From Coriolopsis trogii (lineage: Eukaryota > Basidiomycota > Agaricomycetes > Polyporales > Polyporaceae), in assembly GCA_020543525.1 (NCBI GenBank), contig JAHYIO010000039.1:2418001-2482000 (forward strand): a stretch of 64,000 bases of DNA, given 5' to 3'. Positions 11,035-22,343 of this stretch are shown here, one piece after another. Numbering within the stretch: position 1 is the stretch's first letter; every line of letters starts with the position of its first letter. Both the position numbers and the translations under genes were made by a program. Under the pieces are notes generated by a model. That model was not told the origin of the DNA and ran no database searches. It saw only the letters and a program-made list of their open reading frames with translations.

Positions 11035-12534
11035 GCGTACAACGCATCTCGTTGTCTTGAAGCCTGTCTAGTAGTATCGTGAGGCACGGACTTCGGGTTT
11101 TGGTTCTGTATCGCACCGAATTAATAGAGTTGCAAACCGGACTGAGTCGCCTCATACGTAGGATGCGTGACTGTGGCCTGTACATGAGGTAGCAAACGGC
11201 CCTTCGTCATTCGTGATCTCGGTGTTGAGCTTGAGATCGGATGAATACCGTGATACTGTGAAAGACTCATTTAACGCCACATCATGCTCCGCTGACATAA
11301 GCTATGATCCTTGCCTCCGACCACCATGCCCGCATACTTTGCCCTCGCCACCACGAACCCGCCGTATCAGTATGATATCTTAGCCGAGTAACATACTAAC
11401 CGTGATTGGTTTTCAATGCCTCTTCTTCAATCTCTGACGTCGCTCACGATCCCTTCAAGTTGGATAAGCCACTGCAAAAACAGGACAAGACAGACTTGCA
11501 GAATTGGTTTCAAGGTATTATAGACAGCGAGGATAAGCTCGGCTTGCATGCGGTACATTACTTGACGTTGCCTGACCTCCCAATACGCGCTCCAGATAGA
11601 TGTACCCTCCTGGCTTTAGCCATAGGTTCGTCCCATCTCTCTGCTCGTGCACACGCTGTCACGCACTCATATTGCTGAAGTACATGTGCCTTTGTCGTGC
11701 CCACCGTCTTCGCATTCGTCGACACGTCCTCCGACGTCGACCATCTCTGGAAGGATCCAAGAGGAATATGGTGCGTATTTGATAGTATGTAGCAGTTTCG
11801 TGGATTGACGTGATTGAGTAGACCGTGCGGCAGTCATAGAGGCGGTCAGTCAGAAGTATCAGACACCTTCTACGGACGCGAAAACCTCAGACATATGCTC
11901 TCATCAACGTCCCGGGCATATCAACCCGTGCACGTGTTTGTGACTCGCCGTGATCTCACGTTGTGTTAAAACAGGATGAATCCTAGCTGCACTCCTGCAG
12001 ACGGTGTTTCCTTCCCCCAGTATCGGTGCTGTCTCCACCCCGATCATGCTGAACTTCATGCCGGTGCTGCTCAGAGCCTCGACTGCCCACGTAGCTTGAA
12101 TCTGCCGTACCTAAGCGACCATGACTGCTACCGCATGGTTCGAGGAGCAAGCACATGCAAGGCCTACATGACGGGTATGGGAAGGGTAAGTACAGTCAGA
12201 GTGTCAAAGAATCCGACGGATTTATGCCTGCACATCCCGGTGGTTTTCGAAGAAGCAGCGCATTGTTTGACAGCTCCGGTGATTCATAAGCTTCATGGCG
12301 GTTGCAGACGTCTCGTATGTGGAATGCGTGCCTGGGATATCTATATGGTGGCTCACACATACAGTTCGGCTCCATTCATAGTCATGAAACAGGTCAAACA
12401 AGCAGTTTTGTCCGGAATACTGATGTCGATAACAGATATATACAACTCGGAGTCAGAGCAACCAGCGCCATACCAACTTTTCCTTCCGCCTCCCATCTTG
12501 CCGGGACACACTCGCCCGTCAGTAACTCTTGTCT
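11035..12534. other. Region between the DUF6534 copies, no supported gene
   Basis: Open frames of up to 191 codons exist (for example 11976-12551 on the plus strand) but show no recognisable domain and run into the start of copy 2. The segment near 11930 matches upstream DNA of copy 1, so at least part is duplicated promoter DNA. A lysine/aspartate-rich frame at 11406-11520 was not identified. Confidence 0.35.
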
Positions 12535-14729
12535 ATGGCAGATATTATTGATCCCTCCTTCATTGTTGCCCGCGTAAAGGAGGGTATTGCTTGTCTGGTT
12601 ATTGGAGGTATTCTGAGTTCAGCGTACGTCATCGCACTGATTCTCATCTCATCTCATCTCATTTCCTCGTCATTTGTATGCCAGGATCTATGGAGTGACG
12701 CTGCTACAGACGTACATCTACTACAGGCGATACGCACTCTCAGACAAAGTGCCTCTCAAAATTCTGGTGAGGACTGTCTCCACTTATGTTCGGCATGAAA
12801 CGATCGCTCATTGAGGGTATATGCAGGTCGGGATACTTTTGTGCGTGGGAAGACATCGTCGCATAACCTTTTCCTGATCGCCCTTAGCATTCTCGACACC
12901 ACTACCTCTGCGTTGGTTGCACAAAGCGTGTATTCATACACCGTCTCCAAGTTCGGAGCTCCAATAGAGAGCATTGCGGTTATCATACCGTGAGTCATCA
13001 GACTTGAGCTAGCACTCGTCGCTCAGCTGATCGAATGTCATCAGATCTATTGCGGTAAGTGGTCAATGAATGACATGCAATACGCCAATTGATCAAGGTG
13101 GTGCAAAGGCCGAGAATGGTGTCAGTGTAAGTCTCGATTGTGTCTGCGTCATCTCGTCTCGCTAGAGCTACCAGCTTCGGTGCTGATGGAGCGAGTGCGC
13201 TGTAGGTTGTAATAGCTGCAATGGTACAATGGTGCGTGTTTACCCGAGCTATTTATACGGCCGCTGACGAATGCCCGAAAGCTACTTTGCCCACATGATA
13301 TGGACATGTAAGTCCCGTCCAGGATGTGCCTTGCGCACTACAACCTCACCGATCCCGCGCAGTCAGCAAGAATACGTCACTTGCGGTAGTCATTGTACGC
13401 TCTTCCAGCCTTCCCGGCTGAGTACGCTCTCATGCTGTGTCAATTTACCAGCTTGGGTTCTCGGTCACAGCTCTTGGTACGTCTCGCCGAGTTCTCAATT
13501 CCCGTCGCACCTTATTGAACTTCGTACGTAGCCCTCGAGATAGGTACGCGTGGATGTAAATCTACCAAACTGCACAGGCGATATTCACGAACTCTCATGC
13601 AACCTATGAAACAGCGATCACCGTTGATCTGTGAGTGATCTGGCAGCGCAGTATTGCAGCTGACGGCTGACTGCCGCACAGATTCACGGAAGCCAGAGAT
13701 ATATTCTCCCTCGGCACTCTCAAAAGCCAGATTCTCATCGGCTTTGGGAACGGAGTCAGCGGCATTTGCGACATGCTCATTGCTGGAGGGCTTTGGTACT
13801 ATCTCCGGAGTGAACGGTCGGGTAAATTTTCCAGGTAGGGAAGACACGCTCACGCTCCACGATTCAGTCGCCTCCCGAGCTGACCAAAGCACAATAGGAC
13901 GCAATCAATGGTAGATCGCCTCATGCTATACGCCATTCAGCGAGGCATGATTACAACGTGGGTGTTGATCGAGAATTGCATAAACACGGACTGACGTTGT
14001 TGGTTCCATAGCATTTGCCAGCTGATGCACATGATATTGGTACGTAGTAGGATGGTCCCATCGACTCTGCTCACATTGTTTCCGATCCCAGACGGTTGCA
14101 TTTCCCGGCCGTTTCTTCTTCATACCCACTGCGTTTGTGCAAGGCAAGCGTGCGTGTCCACATCCACCCCCCTACTTCCACTCACAGTGCCCGTGACGTT
14201 GACTGCTTCTTACTCCCCCATGCGCCCGCTAGTGTATTGCAACACCCTCCTAGCAACGTGAGTCGGAGGTGACAATCCTGACTCCGCGAACCGCAACTGG
14301 GATGCACTTGCTCACAGAGCTCGACGAAAACAGGCTCAATGTCCGCCAGTCGCTCAGGCGCGTACGGGACACCGATAATACCGACCTAGTCATCCACGTA
14401 CTCACTCACAGAGACTGCGAAGTCGGCAACGGCAACACTATTGGGCTGGTGGAAACGGTGAGTGGCTTCTGCAGTCTGGGGACCGGCATGAGGCATTGCT
14501 CTACCGTCTCCATTGACGATGGTGTCCCCAGGGAAATCACCAGAGTCGCACGAATACTGTGACGACTCTCGGAGAGTCGGTAAGTGCATCTCTCTCCTGC
14601 TGGTATACGCTGCGTGATCTAATACCGACTATCCCACAGGGAGTCAGTCTTTCATCGAACGACGGGCACAAGAGCGCAAGCCCTAGGCCATCACCTACGA
14701 CGTCGATGGCGAAGCATGAGCTGCTATAG
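12535..14729 (+). CDS. DUF6534 seven-transmembrane protein, copy 2 (about 19 exons)
   Basis: Intact paralog of the upstream gene. Family blocks in order are IACLVIGGILSSA, IYGVTLLQTYIYYRRY, ILDTTTSALVAQSVYSYTV, AENGVS, VVIAAMVQ, CYFAHMIW, LGFSVTAL, ITVDL, LIGFGNGVSGICDMLIAGG, MVDRLMLYAIQRGMITT, FFFIPTAFVQ, VYCNTLLAT and LNVRQSLRR. Several exons are extremely short: 13045-13054 (10 nt), 13109-13126 (18 nt) and 13615-13630 (16 nt). Phases join without a stop throughout. The intron 14144-14232 has a GC donor (AAG|GCAAGC) shared with copy 1. The stop is TAG at 14727-14729; the last two exons were assigned by alignment of the two copies. The product is an integral membrane protein of unknown function (PF20152). 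Confidence 0.8.
12642..12661. repeat. (TCTCA)n microsatellite
   Basis: Four tandem TCTCA units in the first intron of DUF6534 copy 2, just upstream of the polypyrimidine part of the acceptor. They are absent from the matching intron of copy 1. Confidence 0.8.
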
Positions 14730-14985
14730 TAGGGCGTCCCATACACTTCCTGTTACCGGTCGCCGGGCGGCGTAGGACGCCAACGAAGGAATCTTGGCTC
14801 CGTTCTTGTATCGGTATGCTAGTGGGGTAGACAGTACCTGTTGTATTAATGAGGGCATTTTTCACGTCTGCCAGGTCCGTCAAGCGGCATTAGGAGCACT
14901 AACATTAACCCATAGTTGGTGGCATTTGTGAACGTGCACGCCCCGATCAACGTAAATGCAAAGAAAATACAAGGGAGGAATTCAA

Positions 14986-16285
14986 CTAGTACCTCCGATA
15001 TGGAGGAGGAACAGTCGACCGCGCATCATTTTCCGGAACATCTTCAGAAGGTGGCCCTCCAGCCAAGCGCACCCCTCCATCCTCCTCTTGTCTCGTGTTA
15101 GGCTCTGTTTCCGGAGGCCTGGGAGCAGCGCTGCCCTTTCTTTGCGGGCGGGACAGTATGTTCTCCGGATTTCAAGACGATACTAGTCGTCCAGGGAGGA
15201 CCTGCGCGTGTCGATGTGTTGAAGGGAGGACAGCATTCGCTAGGTTGGCACTCCGAGGGTCAGAGTTCGAGCCGAGGTGAGCTCCCTGCCCGGTCGCTGC
15301 ACGGGCGCCTGTCTCGCTCGGCCGGGATACGTGCAGTGCAAGCTGTCGCATTCTCGCCTTCGCAGCGGCCGTCGATGGTGTCGCTCGTAAACGGCCACGA
15401 GCGGACCCATCGTCTGTAAAGAGCCAGGGTATACACGCGTGTGAGTGGGGACAGCGTATGGGACGTGAAAGCATCGGACCTTGAGTTATGATCAGTGCGC
15501 GAGCACGACTGCGATCTCTCCGCGTCCGCCGCCGCCAGAACAACCATCCCAGGGCAGCCGCGGAGACAGAGACGAGTGCGAGGACGAGTCCAGTAATGAC
15601 TCCCGGGCCTATTCTTGTCGCTGAAGTAGAAGCCGTGGCTACAGAGGGAGTCGACGTGGAACTGCCGGTGACTGAGGACGACAAAGAATGCGTGTTGGAG
15701 GCAGTCTTGAACCACGGATATGTGTTGCTCCCATCGCTGTCGGTGAACGTCGTAATCACGCCGGTGTTGGACGCAAAAGTGGAGATGCTCTGGATGTGCG
15801 ACTTCGTTGTCGATGTGGGTATCCGCGCTGCTGCGCTAAGACAGCTGTCGTCCTGCTGGTCGCCTGCAAAGATACTGTAGGCACTCGAGACAACGTAGTT
15901 TTCCTCGGCGTCTGTCAGCTGAAAGGCAACAGTCGTACCGTAGGTGATGTTCGTGTTCCACCTCAGAGAATTACCACGAATATTAGGGTAGTAGATGAGG
16001 TAGCCCACGAAGGTGGCGCTGAGGGGGACACCGATGACGAGCGAGTAGGGGGAGGTACCGCCGCTCCAAGATACAACCACCGGTTCGCATTGAGTTAGAA
16101 AGTCGGGAAACGTAGCTGTGAGATTCCGCGCCTGTACTGTGGCCGACGCAATCAAGAGGACGGTGGCAGAGAGCCAACTGGATGTCGCTGCTCCTGTGAT
16201 CCAGCAGGGCAGCGGATTCAGTGAGCACAGAGAGTACAGAGAAACTGCATGTGTGGATACAATGGCAACACTGACCTGACCTCAT
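14986..16285 (-). CDS. Ig-like-domain membrane protein with DGGVRLAGGP tail, interrupted by an in-frame TGA
   Basis: Exons 16285-16276, 16193-15480 and 15413-14986. The first 10-nt exon and the second join to give a leader (MRSGAATSSWLSATVLLIAS...). The Ig-like domain follows (LTQCEPVVVSWSGGTSPYSL) and closes at DDSCLS, then a Ser/Thr stalk, a transmembrane helix (GVITGLVLALVSVSAAALGW) and RRRTRRDRSR. The intron 15414-15479 is phase 1 and 66 nt. Within the last exon a TGA at 15172-15174 interrupts the frame. The same frame then continues 62 codons to TAG at 14986 and encodes EEDGGVRLAGGPPS and the terminal TVPPPYRRY. Possibilities are a nonsense allele, readthrough or an unrecognised intron. 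Neighbour 16771-18025 is its intact close paralog. Confidence 0.7.
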
Positions 16286-16770
16286 GGGGTGGTATCGTTA
16301 GTGAATTGCTCCACTTCCAGTTCCATCTAAGTATATGACGGGGTGAAGCTGCAGCAGTTCCGCATCGTCGGATCTCTGTCACGTCGTAACCGAGGGGGTC
16401 AGAGAGCTATCAATAGTCCAAGACGTCTCACTCACACACAGGTGCCGCAATAGTTTCTCCGCTCTGAAACAGCAGGCTTGCCGATAAGGAGTCATACTGA
16501 GACGACGGGCGTCTCATGTTCGCGTACGCACTGCAAACCAGCGACGCACCTGTGCCCACGTACAGCACCAAAACATATCTCCTATCCTGCTCGGGAGCAT
16601 CATCGAATAGAAACACACACTGCCTCTGAAGGCCATCGGACTGTCATTGATGCAAACAATATCTGTAACCGATCTGAGGCACACCCGTCAGGACAACGCA
16701 ATCGACGACATGTTATGCAAAAGCCATGCACGCACCTACTAGTCCTACATGGCGCGCCGACACTCACTGC

Positions 16771-18025
16771 TCAGTATCTCCGATACGGAGGCGGGACCGT
16801 CGACCGCGCGTCCTCTTCATCAACAGCGGAAGGCGGACCCCCCGCCAAGCGCACCCCACCATCCTCCTCCTGCCTCGGCGTCGAGTCAAGAACTGGCGGC
16901 GGCCGTCGCGACGGGCGCTTCCGGTGCCCGCGCGAAGGCGTATCTATAGGGGTGCTCGACGATGGGGAAGGGAGAGGAAGGGCGGCGCCGACGGCGTCGG
17001 GACGTGGCGAATCGGTTTGGTAGGTATCAGGGCTATGAGTGGGCGTAATGTCTGCTTCTGGGTATATCGGTGGCGGCTGTATCCTGGTCCCGACCGGTAC
17101 GGGTACCTGCACGGGAGCGAGTTGCTGCATCGCCACCTTCGCGGCGACCCCGGGGGTCGAGGCTGGATGCAGTGCGGGGTCCGAGTCGTCATCTGCGAGG
17201 AGAAAGCATCGCGCGGGGCCGTGAGCGGAGTGTGCCCCGAGGCTGCGTAGGGCACGTACCGATAGTGAGAGGTTGTGCGCGAAGGCGCTGGACGCGCGTA
17301 CGCCGGCACCATAGAGCCCCAGCTCCGGCTAGAGCAAGAAGGACGGCGCATGCGATGACAATCCCGGCAATGCCGCCTCCGCTGAGCTTCGAGTGAGATG
17401 TTGATGTTGATGTTCCGCCTGTGGGCTCAACCGCACTCGATATCGCTGAAGACGGGATGATGGTGGTCGCGCCCGACAGGGCGGACGAGCCGAGAGTCGG
17501 CGTCGCCGAGCTAGACGTGATTGCATCGGTGTCGACCTGCGTCTGCGTCGAAGCTGTAGTGGTGGTGGTGGTAACCCTGGTAGAGGCTAGGCAGCTGTTA
17601 TCCCGACTGTCGCTCAGGAAGATCTTGTACGCGTTGGAGATGACGGCTTGACGTGCACTATCGGAGAGCTCGAAGGCTACAATAGTGCCTTGAGTGATGT
17701 TCGTGTTCCATGTGAAGGAGGTCCTAGTAAGACGGGGGTAGTATTGGAGTCCCCCGACGAAGGTCGCGCTGAGAGGGACTCCGATGTTGAGCGCGTAGGG
17801 AGGAGTGCCGCCGGTCCAGGATATGACCACAGATTCGCATTGGGTCAATGTATCCGGGAAGGTGGCGTTGAGCTTCTGAGCTGCAACAGAGGCCAGCAAG
17901 GTCACGAGGAGCACAAGTAGGCGCGACGGGGATGCTCGTGTCCTAAGGTGCGGCCACCGGTCTGGTTCGCATGAAGTGAGATCTGCATACCAGTGAATGG
18001 AGCAATGAGACTAACCTGCCGCCAT
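16771..18025 (-). CDS. Ig-like-domain membrane protein with DGGVRLAGGP and PPPYRRY tail
   Basis: Exons 18025-18016, 17961-17260 and 17192-16771 give 377 residues. A leader ends near SVAAQ. The Ig-like domain carries LTQCESVVISWTGGTPPYAL at about residues 40-60 and ends at RDNSCLAS. After a Ser/Thr stalk comes a transmembrane helix (GGIAGIVIACAVLLALAGAG) and CRRTRVQRLR. The intron 17193-17259 is phase 1 with a GTACGT donor. The proline-rich tail ends with QEEDGGVRLAGGPPS, an acidic spacer, and VPPPYRRY at the extreme C terminus. PPPY is a WW-domain ligand. This is the cleanest reference member of the Ig-like class. Function unknown; a cell-surface sensor or adhesin is an inference. Confidence 0.85.
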
Positions 18026-18895
18026 CCTATAGTGTCGCTGGGAAAGAGAAGCTATCAGCTAGTACAGCCAGTGTGAGTTGCGAAGGTCAGTCTGATTAAT
18101 CCAGCGAGAAGCAAAGAACGCGTCAATCACCTGCGAAGTACTGCCTGTACCACTTGTCTCGCGATGACCGTATTCCAGCCAGACTTGCTGCGGCTTCGTC
18201 TACCAGGAGTACGTGACCTCTGAGCTGTACTGCCTAAAGTGCAAGGACATGGCAGCTTAAGCAAACGAGCTCCTCGTCACAACCGAGAGCGTCGTAATGG
18301 ATCATCTTCAAGTTCCCACGTCCGCTTGTACAGTAGAGCCTCCCTCCTCCTCCAATCATTGATCTTATCTCCGCCGCCCTAGCGAGACCCCCATTCCTGC
18401 CGCCAGGCCCTCGCGTTCAGGAGCGCAAGTCAGCACGGTACGACCTCAGCTCATCAGAATTGTGCAGCGAGGACACTGAACCCGAGCTCGAAATGATACT
18501 ATACTCCGGAGTTCTTGCGGCGCGTGGCCTGGGAGAACGTGACTCAGTCACAGTCCACGTGGACGTGATGCATGGTGTCAAATTACCCCCGAAATCGAGG
18601 GTTCGAGCCCCACACGAGCGGGTCGGGTACAAAGAGTATCAGGGATTGGGCTGACAATTGGCAAAGGCATATCGAAGAAAAGCATACACTCGAGGAAAGA
18701 CGTACGAACTTCGGATATTCACGGGAAGAGCGAGAATGCGTCCGCCAGAGAAAAACTTGAAAATGGTCGAGTCAATGAGAAGAAAGTGGCACACAACAAT
18801 CCCAGGATGACCAGACCACAATATAACAAACCACCACCTGAGGCGAATGGTCAGCTATCACCACAAGCATGGGCGATGTCACAGTCCCTCATCAT
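18026..18895. other. Intergenic, no gene seen
   Basis: Contains the upstream region of the Ig-like gene ending at 18025 and the downstream region of the next one. A near-palindrome GTGACTCAGTCAC around 18540 includes a TGACTCA core, the Gcn4/AP-1 type site. No protein or RNA gene was supported. Confidence 0.4.
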
Positions 18896-20119
18896 CTACT
18901 CGTCGTACCGATGGTACGGAGGAGGGATCGGTCCCTGCGACGACTCGCCCCCCTCAGACTCCGTGACCTCAATCACCGGCGGCGGCGGCCCACCCGCCAA
19001 ACGCACCCCAGCGTCGCTCTCCTGGATCGACGTCACCTCCGAGAGCCCACCCACCGAGAGGTGGCTGTTCCAGTTCTGGCCCAATGTAAGCCGGCGGAAC
19101 TCGCTCGCCTTCATCGACCGCGCGCCCTCGGACCCGACGATGCTCAGTCTGTTCGGGTTCGGGCTCGGAGGGACGTAGCTGGCGGGGCGTGACCCGATCG
19201 CGCTTGCGCTAGGGCTGGAGGGGCTCGGGGGAAGGACGCTGCTGGACGGTACACCCGAGGGGTACTGTGCGAAGTTGACGGATGTTGGGGAGTTGTGGGC
19301 GGTGGACATGAGCGGCTCTTGCATCATTGCGGCCTTGCTCGTCCTTGGAATTTCGAATGGCGTGAGGGTCGACTCGTTCAGATCTGCAGTCGAAAGTCAT
19401 GAGCATGACGGCAACAATTAGGAAGGACGGCTATACGCACTGCGTTCTCTCATAGCTCGCGTCTTCCTCGTCCTCCTCCACCTCCATAGCCAGAACAGGA
19501 GTGCGGCGATGAGGATGCCTAAGAGCGCTGCTCCGATGGCAATTCCGGCGATGGCGCCATTGCTCAAGGACTTCATCGTCGTGCCCGAGACTGACGCAGG
19601 ATCGGTCGCGCTCGCGCTCGCACTAGCCGAGGTCGCGGTGCCAGTATCGGTACTTGCTGCGGATGCCGATGTAATGGAACTCGGTGGCAGTGTCTGAACG
19701 GAGTTCGTCGCGGAGGCGACTGTGGACTCAGATGATGTCGACGACGCACCCACGCTACTCGTGAACACCGAGCTCCCTCCCAAACAGCTGCTGTCTGGCC
19801 CTGGCAGGATGGGGACAGGCTCAAACTGCACGGTAATAGGAGTAGAGTCACTGAGAACGATCCCAAAGTTCGTCCCTGCTGGGAGATTCGCGGACCAGAG
19901 GAAGGACTGGGAGAGTATGCCGGTGAAAGCTTGGAGGGTGTCTCCGATATTGTTGTCCGTCACTGCTGTTATCTTCAACGTGTACGGTGGTATCCCGCCA
20001 TTCCACGAGAACGTAGTGGGTACGCACTGCGTGGGGGATTGTGGGGAGTGGATCTCGAGGAACGACGCCATGATATCGTGCCGGGGAACGCTTGTGATTG
20101 AGGCGAACGAGGACAAGAG
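18896..20119 (-). CDS. Ig-like-domain membrane protein with DAGVRLAGGP and PPPYHRY tail
   Basis: Exon 20119-19441 encodes the end of a leader, then the Ig-like signature (TQCVPTTFSWNGGIPPYTL), closing at DSSCLGG. A long Ser/Thr/Ala stalk and a transmembrane helix (GAIAGIAIGAALLGILIAAL) follow, then WRWRRTRKTR. A phase-1 intron (19384-19440) precedes exon 19383-18896. The tail is Ser/Pro-rich and ends SDAGVRLAGGPPPP, an acidic spacer and IPPPYHRYDE. The first Gly of the signature is Ala here. The 5' exon with the start codon was not found; an acceptor TAG at 20120-20122 precedes the coding frame, so at least one short upstream exon is expected. Confidence 0.8.
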
Positions 20120-22343
20120 CTACAAGAATTCGCAGATAGGCATCTAGCTGCGCCGGCAGTGAGAATCTTTCTCGAGGTCCACGCTATCGGAGACGTACCC
20201 TAGTATTCGATTGCTCCGTACGTGGCTACCCCAGGAACGCAGATTGGAAGAGATCAAAGTCGAAGAAGTCAACGCCAAAGGATGTCGGCTTAGAATGCGA
20301 AGATATCGGGCGGACGGGTATAAGGGGAGTGGAAGAGGACAGAGAGGCGAGACGAGGAGAGCTGGTGGGAGGCCGTGGAAGCGCCAAAAATGGGACTTCC
20401 ATGCCAGACTGCCTCATGCTGCGGCAGAGCAACCTGGACGGGCAAGTCGGGTCTGTTAATTGACGGAGCGTGGGCCACCAAGGACTGACCTTGTCCTCAA
20501 GCCTCGAGCTCAATACTCCAGGTAGCAACTCGCAATACTCATTCTGTAGCCACAAAACGAGAGTTGTACAGCCTGTCCCACATGTTGCACAGGCCGTAAA
20601 ATGAGTTCGATAGATGGCAACGCAACGGGAAGACTGTGTTTAGGTTCGAGTGGGAGTCGCCATGCTGTAGTCGTGCGACATAACCGTGACGGCGACGTAG
20701 TGTCACGCGTCTTTCCTTGGCATGTCACGAGGATCACGAGGCGTGACGTGACGCTCCCGGCGTCTCAAACAGCTCTGTGGCACTGCCGTCCATCGTTCGT
20801 ACACTCCTCAAAGTGTGCACGCAATGTAACCATGACTGCACAAAAACACAGACACGAATCAGGCAGAATGAGCTGCCACTTCTGTGAGCGACAGACGCCA
20901 ATTGGTGATAGGCGAGATGTATATCTGCTTAGATAGGACTACGAGGAGAGTCAATCCTGCCGTTATGTGTCGGGGAGAACGAGCCCGGACTTCTTGTAGG
21001 AGTCACTCAAATAGTATGCGGGTCTACGACACACACTCCTTCGCGGCCAGCTTAACACGCCGTATACACTAACACCTCAGAGGTGCATCTCTCAGCATGT
21101 GTGCGCTAACTCAAGGGGGGAGAGCAACATACCGAAAGCGAGAAGTATGAGAACACCACTAGCGACCGCAAGTCCGACCACTGGCATCTCGTTAGTGGCA
21201 GGCTAGCAGCGCAGAGATGGACGGCATGTGGCAACGACCATGGGGAAAGGGGCGGCTGGTACATCTTCAATGCAGCAAAAGCAAAGCTCCGGTCAAACGG
21301 CCATGAGGATTCGATGAACGCACAGGGCGAAGTCATCACAAGTTGAGGGAACAGATCGAGGAATAGGGGGTCTCTCGGAGAGCACTCAGGCCCCATATGC
21401 CAGGTTCCGTAGTAGAAGGAAGTTCAGTAAGTGAGTATCAAAGGCGCTAAAGACACGTCCAGACTCACCTCTGTGCTCATCGTGCAGTCGAGCAAACATC
21501 GGAGTATGAGTAATTCCGCCACGCTTCGTCGGATACTCACGAGACGACCATGACAGATCCCTGCCCACGACCTTCAACAGCCTCCTCTATAATCGAACAC
21601 CTAGGATCGCGTATCCGTCCAACACGATGCTTAGGACACATTGCGAGAGGAGCAACGATGCATTGTCAAAGATGTATGATGGTCAGAAGTACGACGTGCC
21701 AGGAGATGGAAGGTCGACTGTGCGATCCCTCCCCTCGAATGGACACTCATAGGCGTCATCTCCGAGGTGCGTTCTCCCGAGACGCTGCAATCGTCGTTCG
21801 TAATCTCTGTTAGCGGTGAATTGTCTACGTATAGTGAATGGGCGAGCGACACTGGTCTTCAGGGGTTTGGCTCGACTGGCCGAAGAGATTGAGCTTACGC
21901 ATAGGTGACAGATAGTAGCGACCTGTCAGTACTTCCTTGGCTATGCTTGACGTGCATGGCGAGTTTGTACTTGTCATCATTCAGGCGAAGTCCATTGTGA
22001 GGAAGCATATCGAGACCACCGCCTGCACATTCATCAGCTTATCATCCGTGCGTCAACGTGAGGCAATCTGCTTCGCACAAACGATTTGCAGAAAGCGGCA
22101 GGATGATTGTGGACGGAGAGGGGTGATGTACGCCTAAGGATTGGCATACGTCAACGCTCAGTGTCTATAATGGGGAACATCAGGATACGCCCAGCAGCTT
22201 CCCTCAATGTGGCCCACTGGGGAAGTATGATCGTCCGTGTGTGACAATCGCAATGAAACAGAGCGATCTGTCAGTCTCGAACGCATCGCATGCATAAGGG
22301 CCCCGAATCTACATTGCGCCCGACCCTCGCCCCTAAGGCAGCA
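20120..22343. other. Long intergenic region between divergent family genes
   Basis: More than 2 kb separates the minus-strand Ig-like gene from the plus-strand jelly-roll gene. It must hold the 5' exon of the former and the promoters of both. A purine-rich strip lies at 20230-20400. Frames of 60-110 codons occur but none shows a domain, leader or tail motif. Confidence 0.4.

Noticed and set aside
18590..18620. tRNA-like B box (GGGTTCGAGCCCC)
   Set aside because: No matching A box, anticodon arm or acceptor stem upstream; the T stem has a mismatch.
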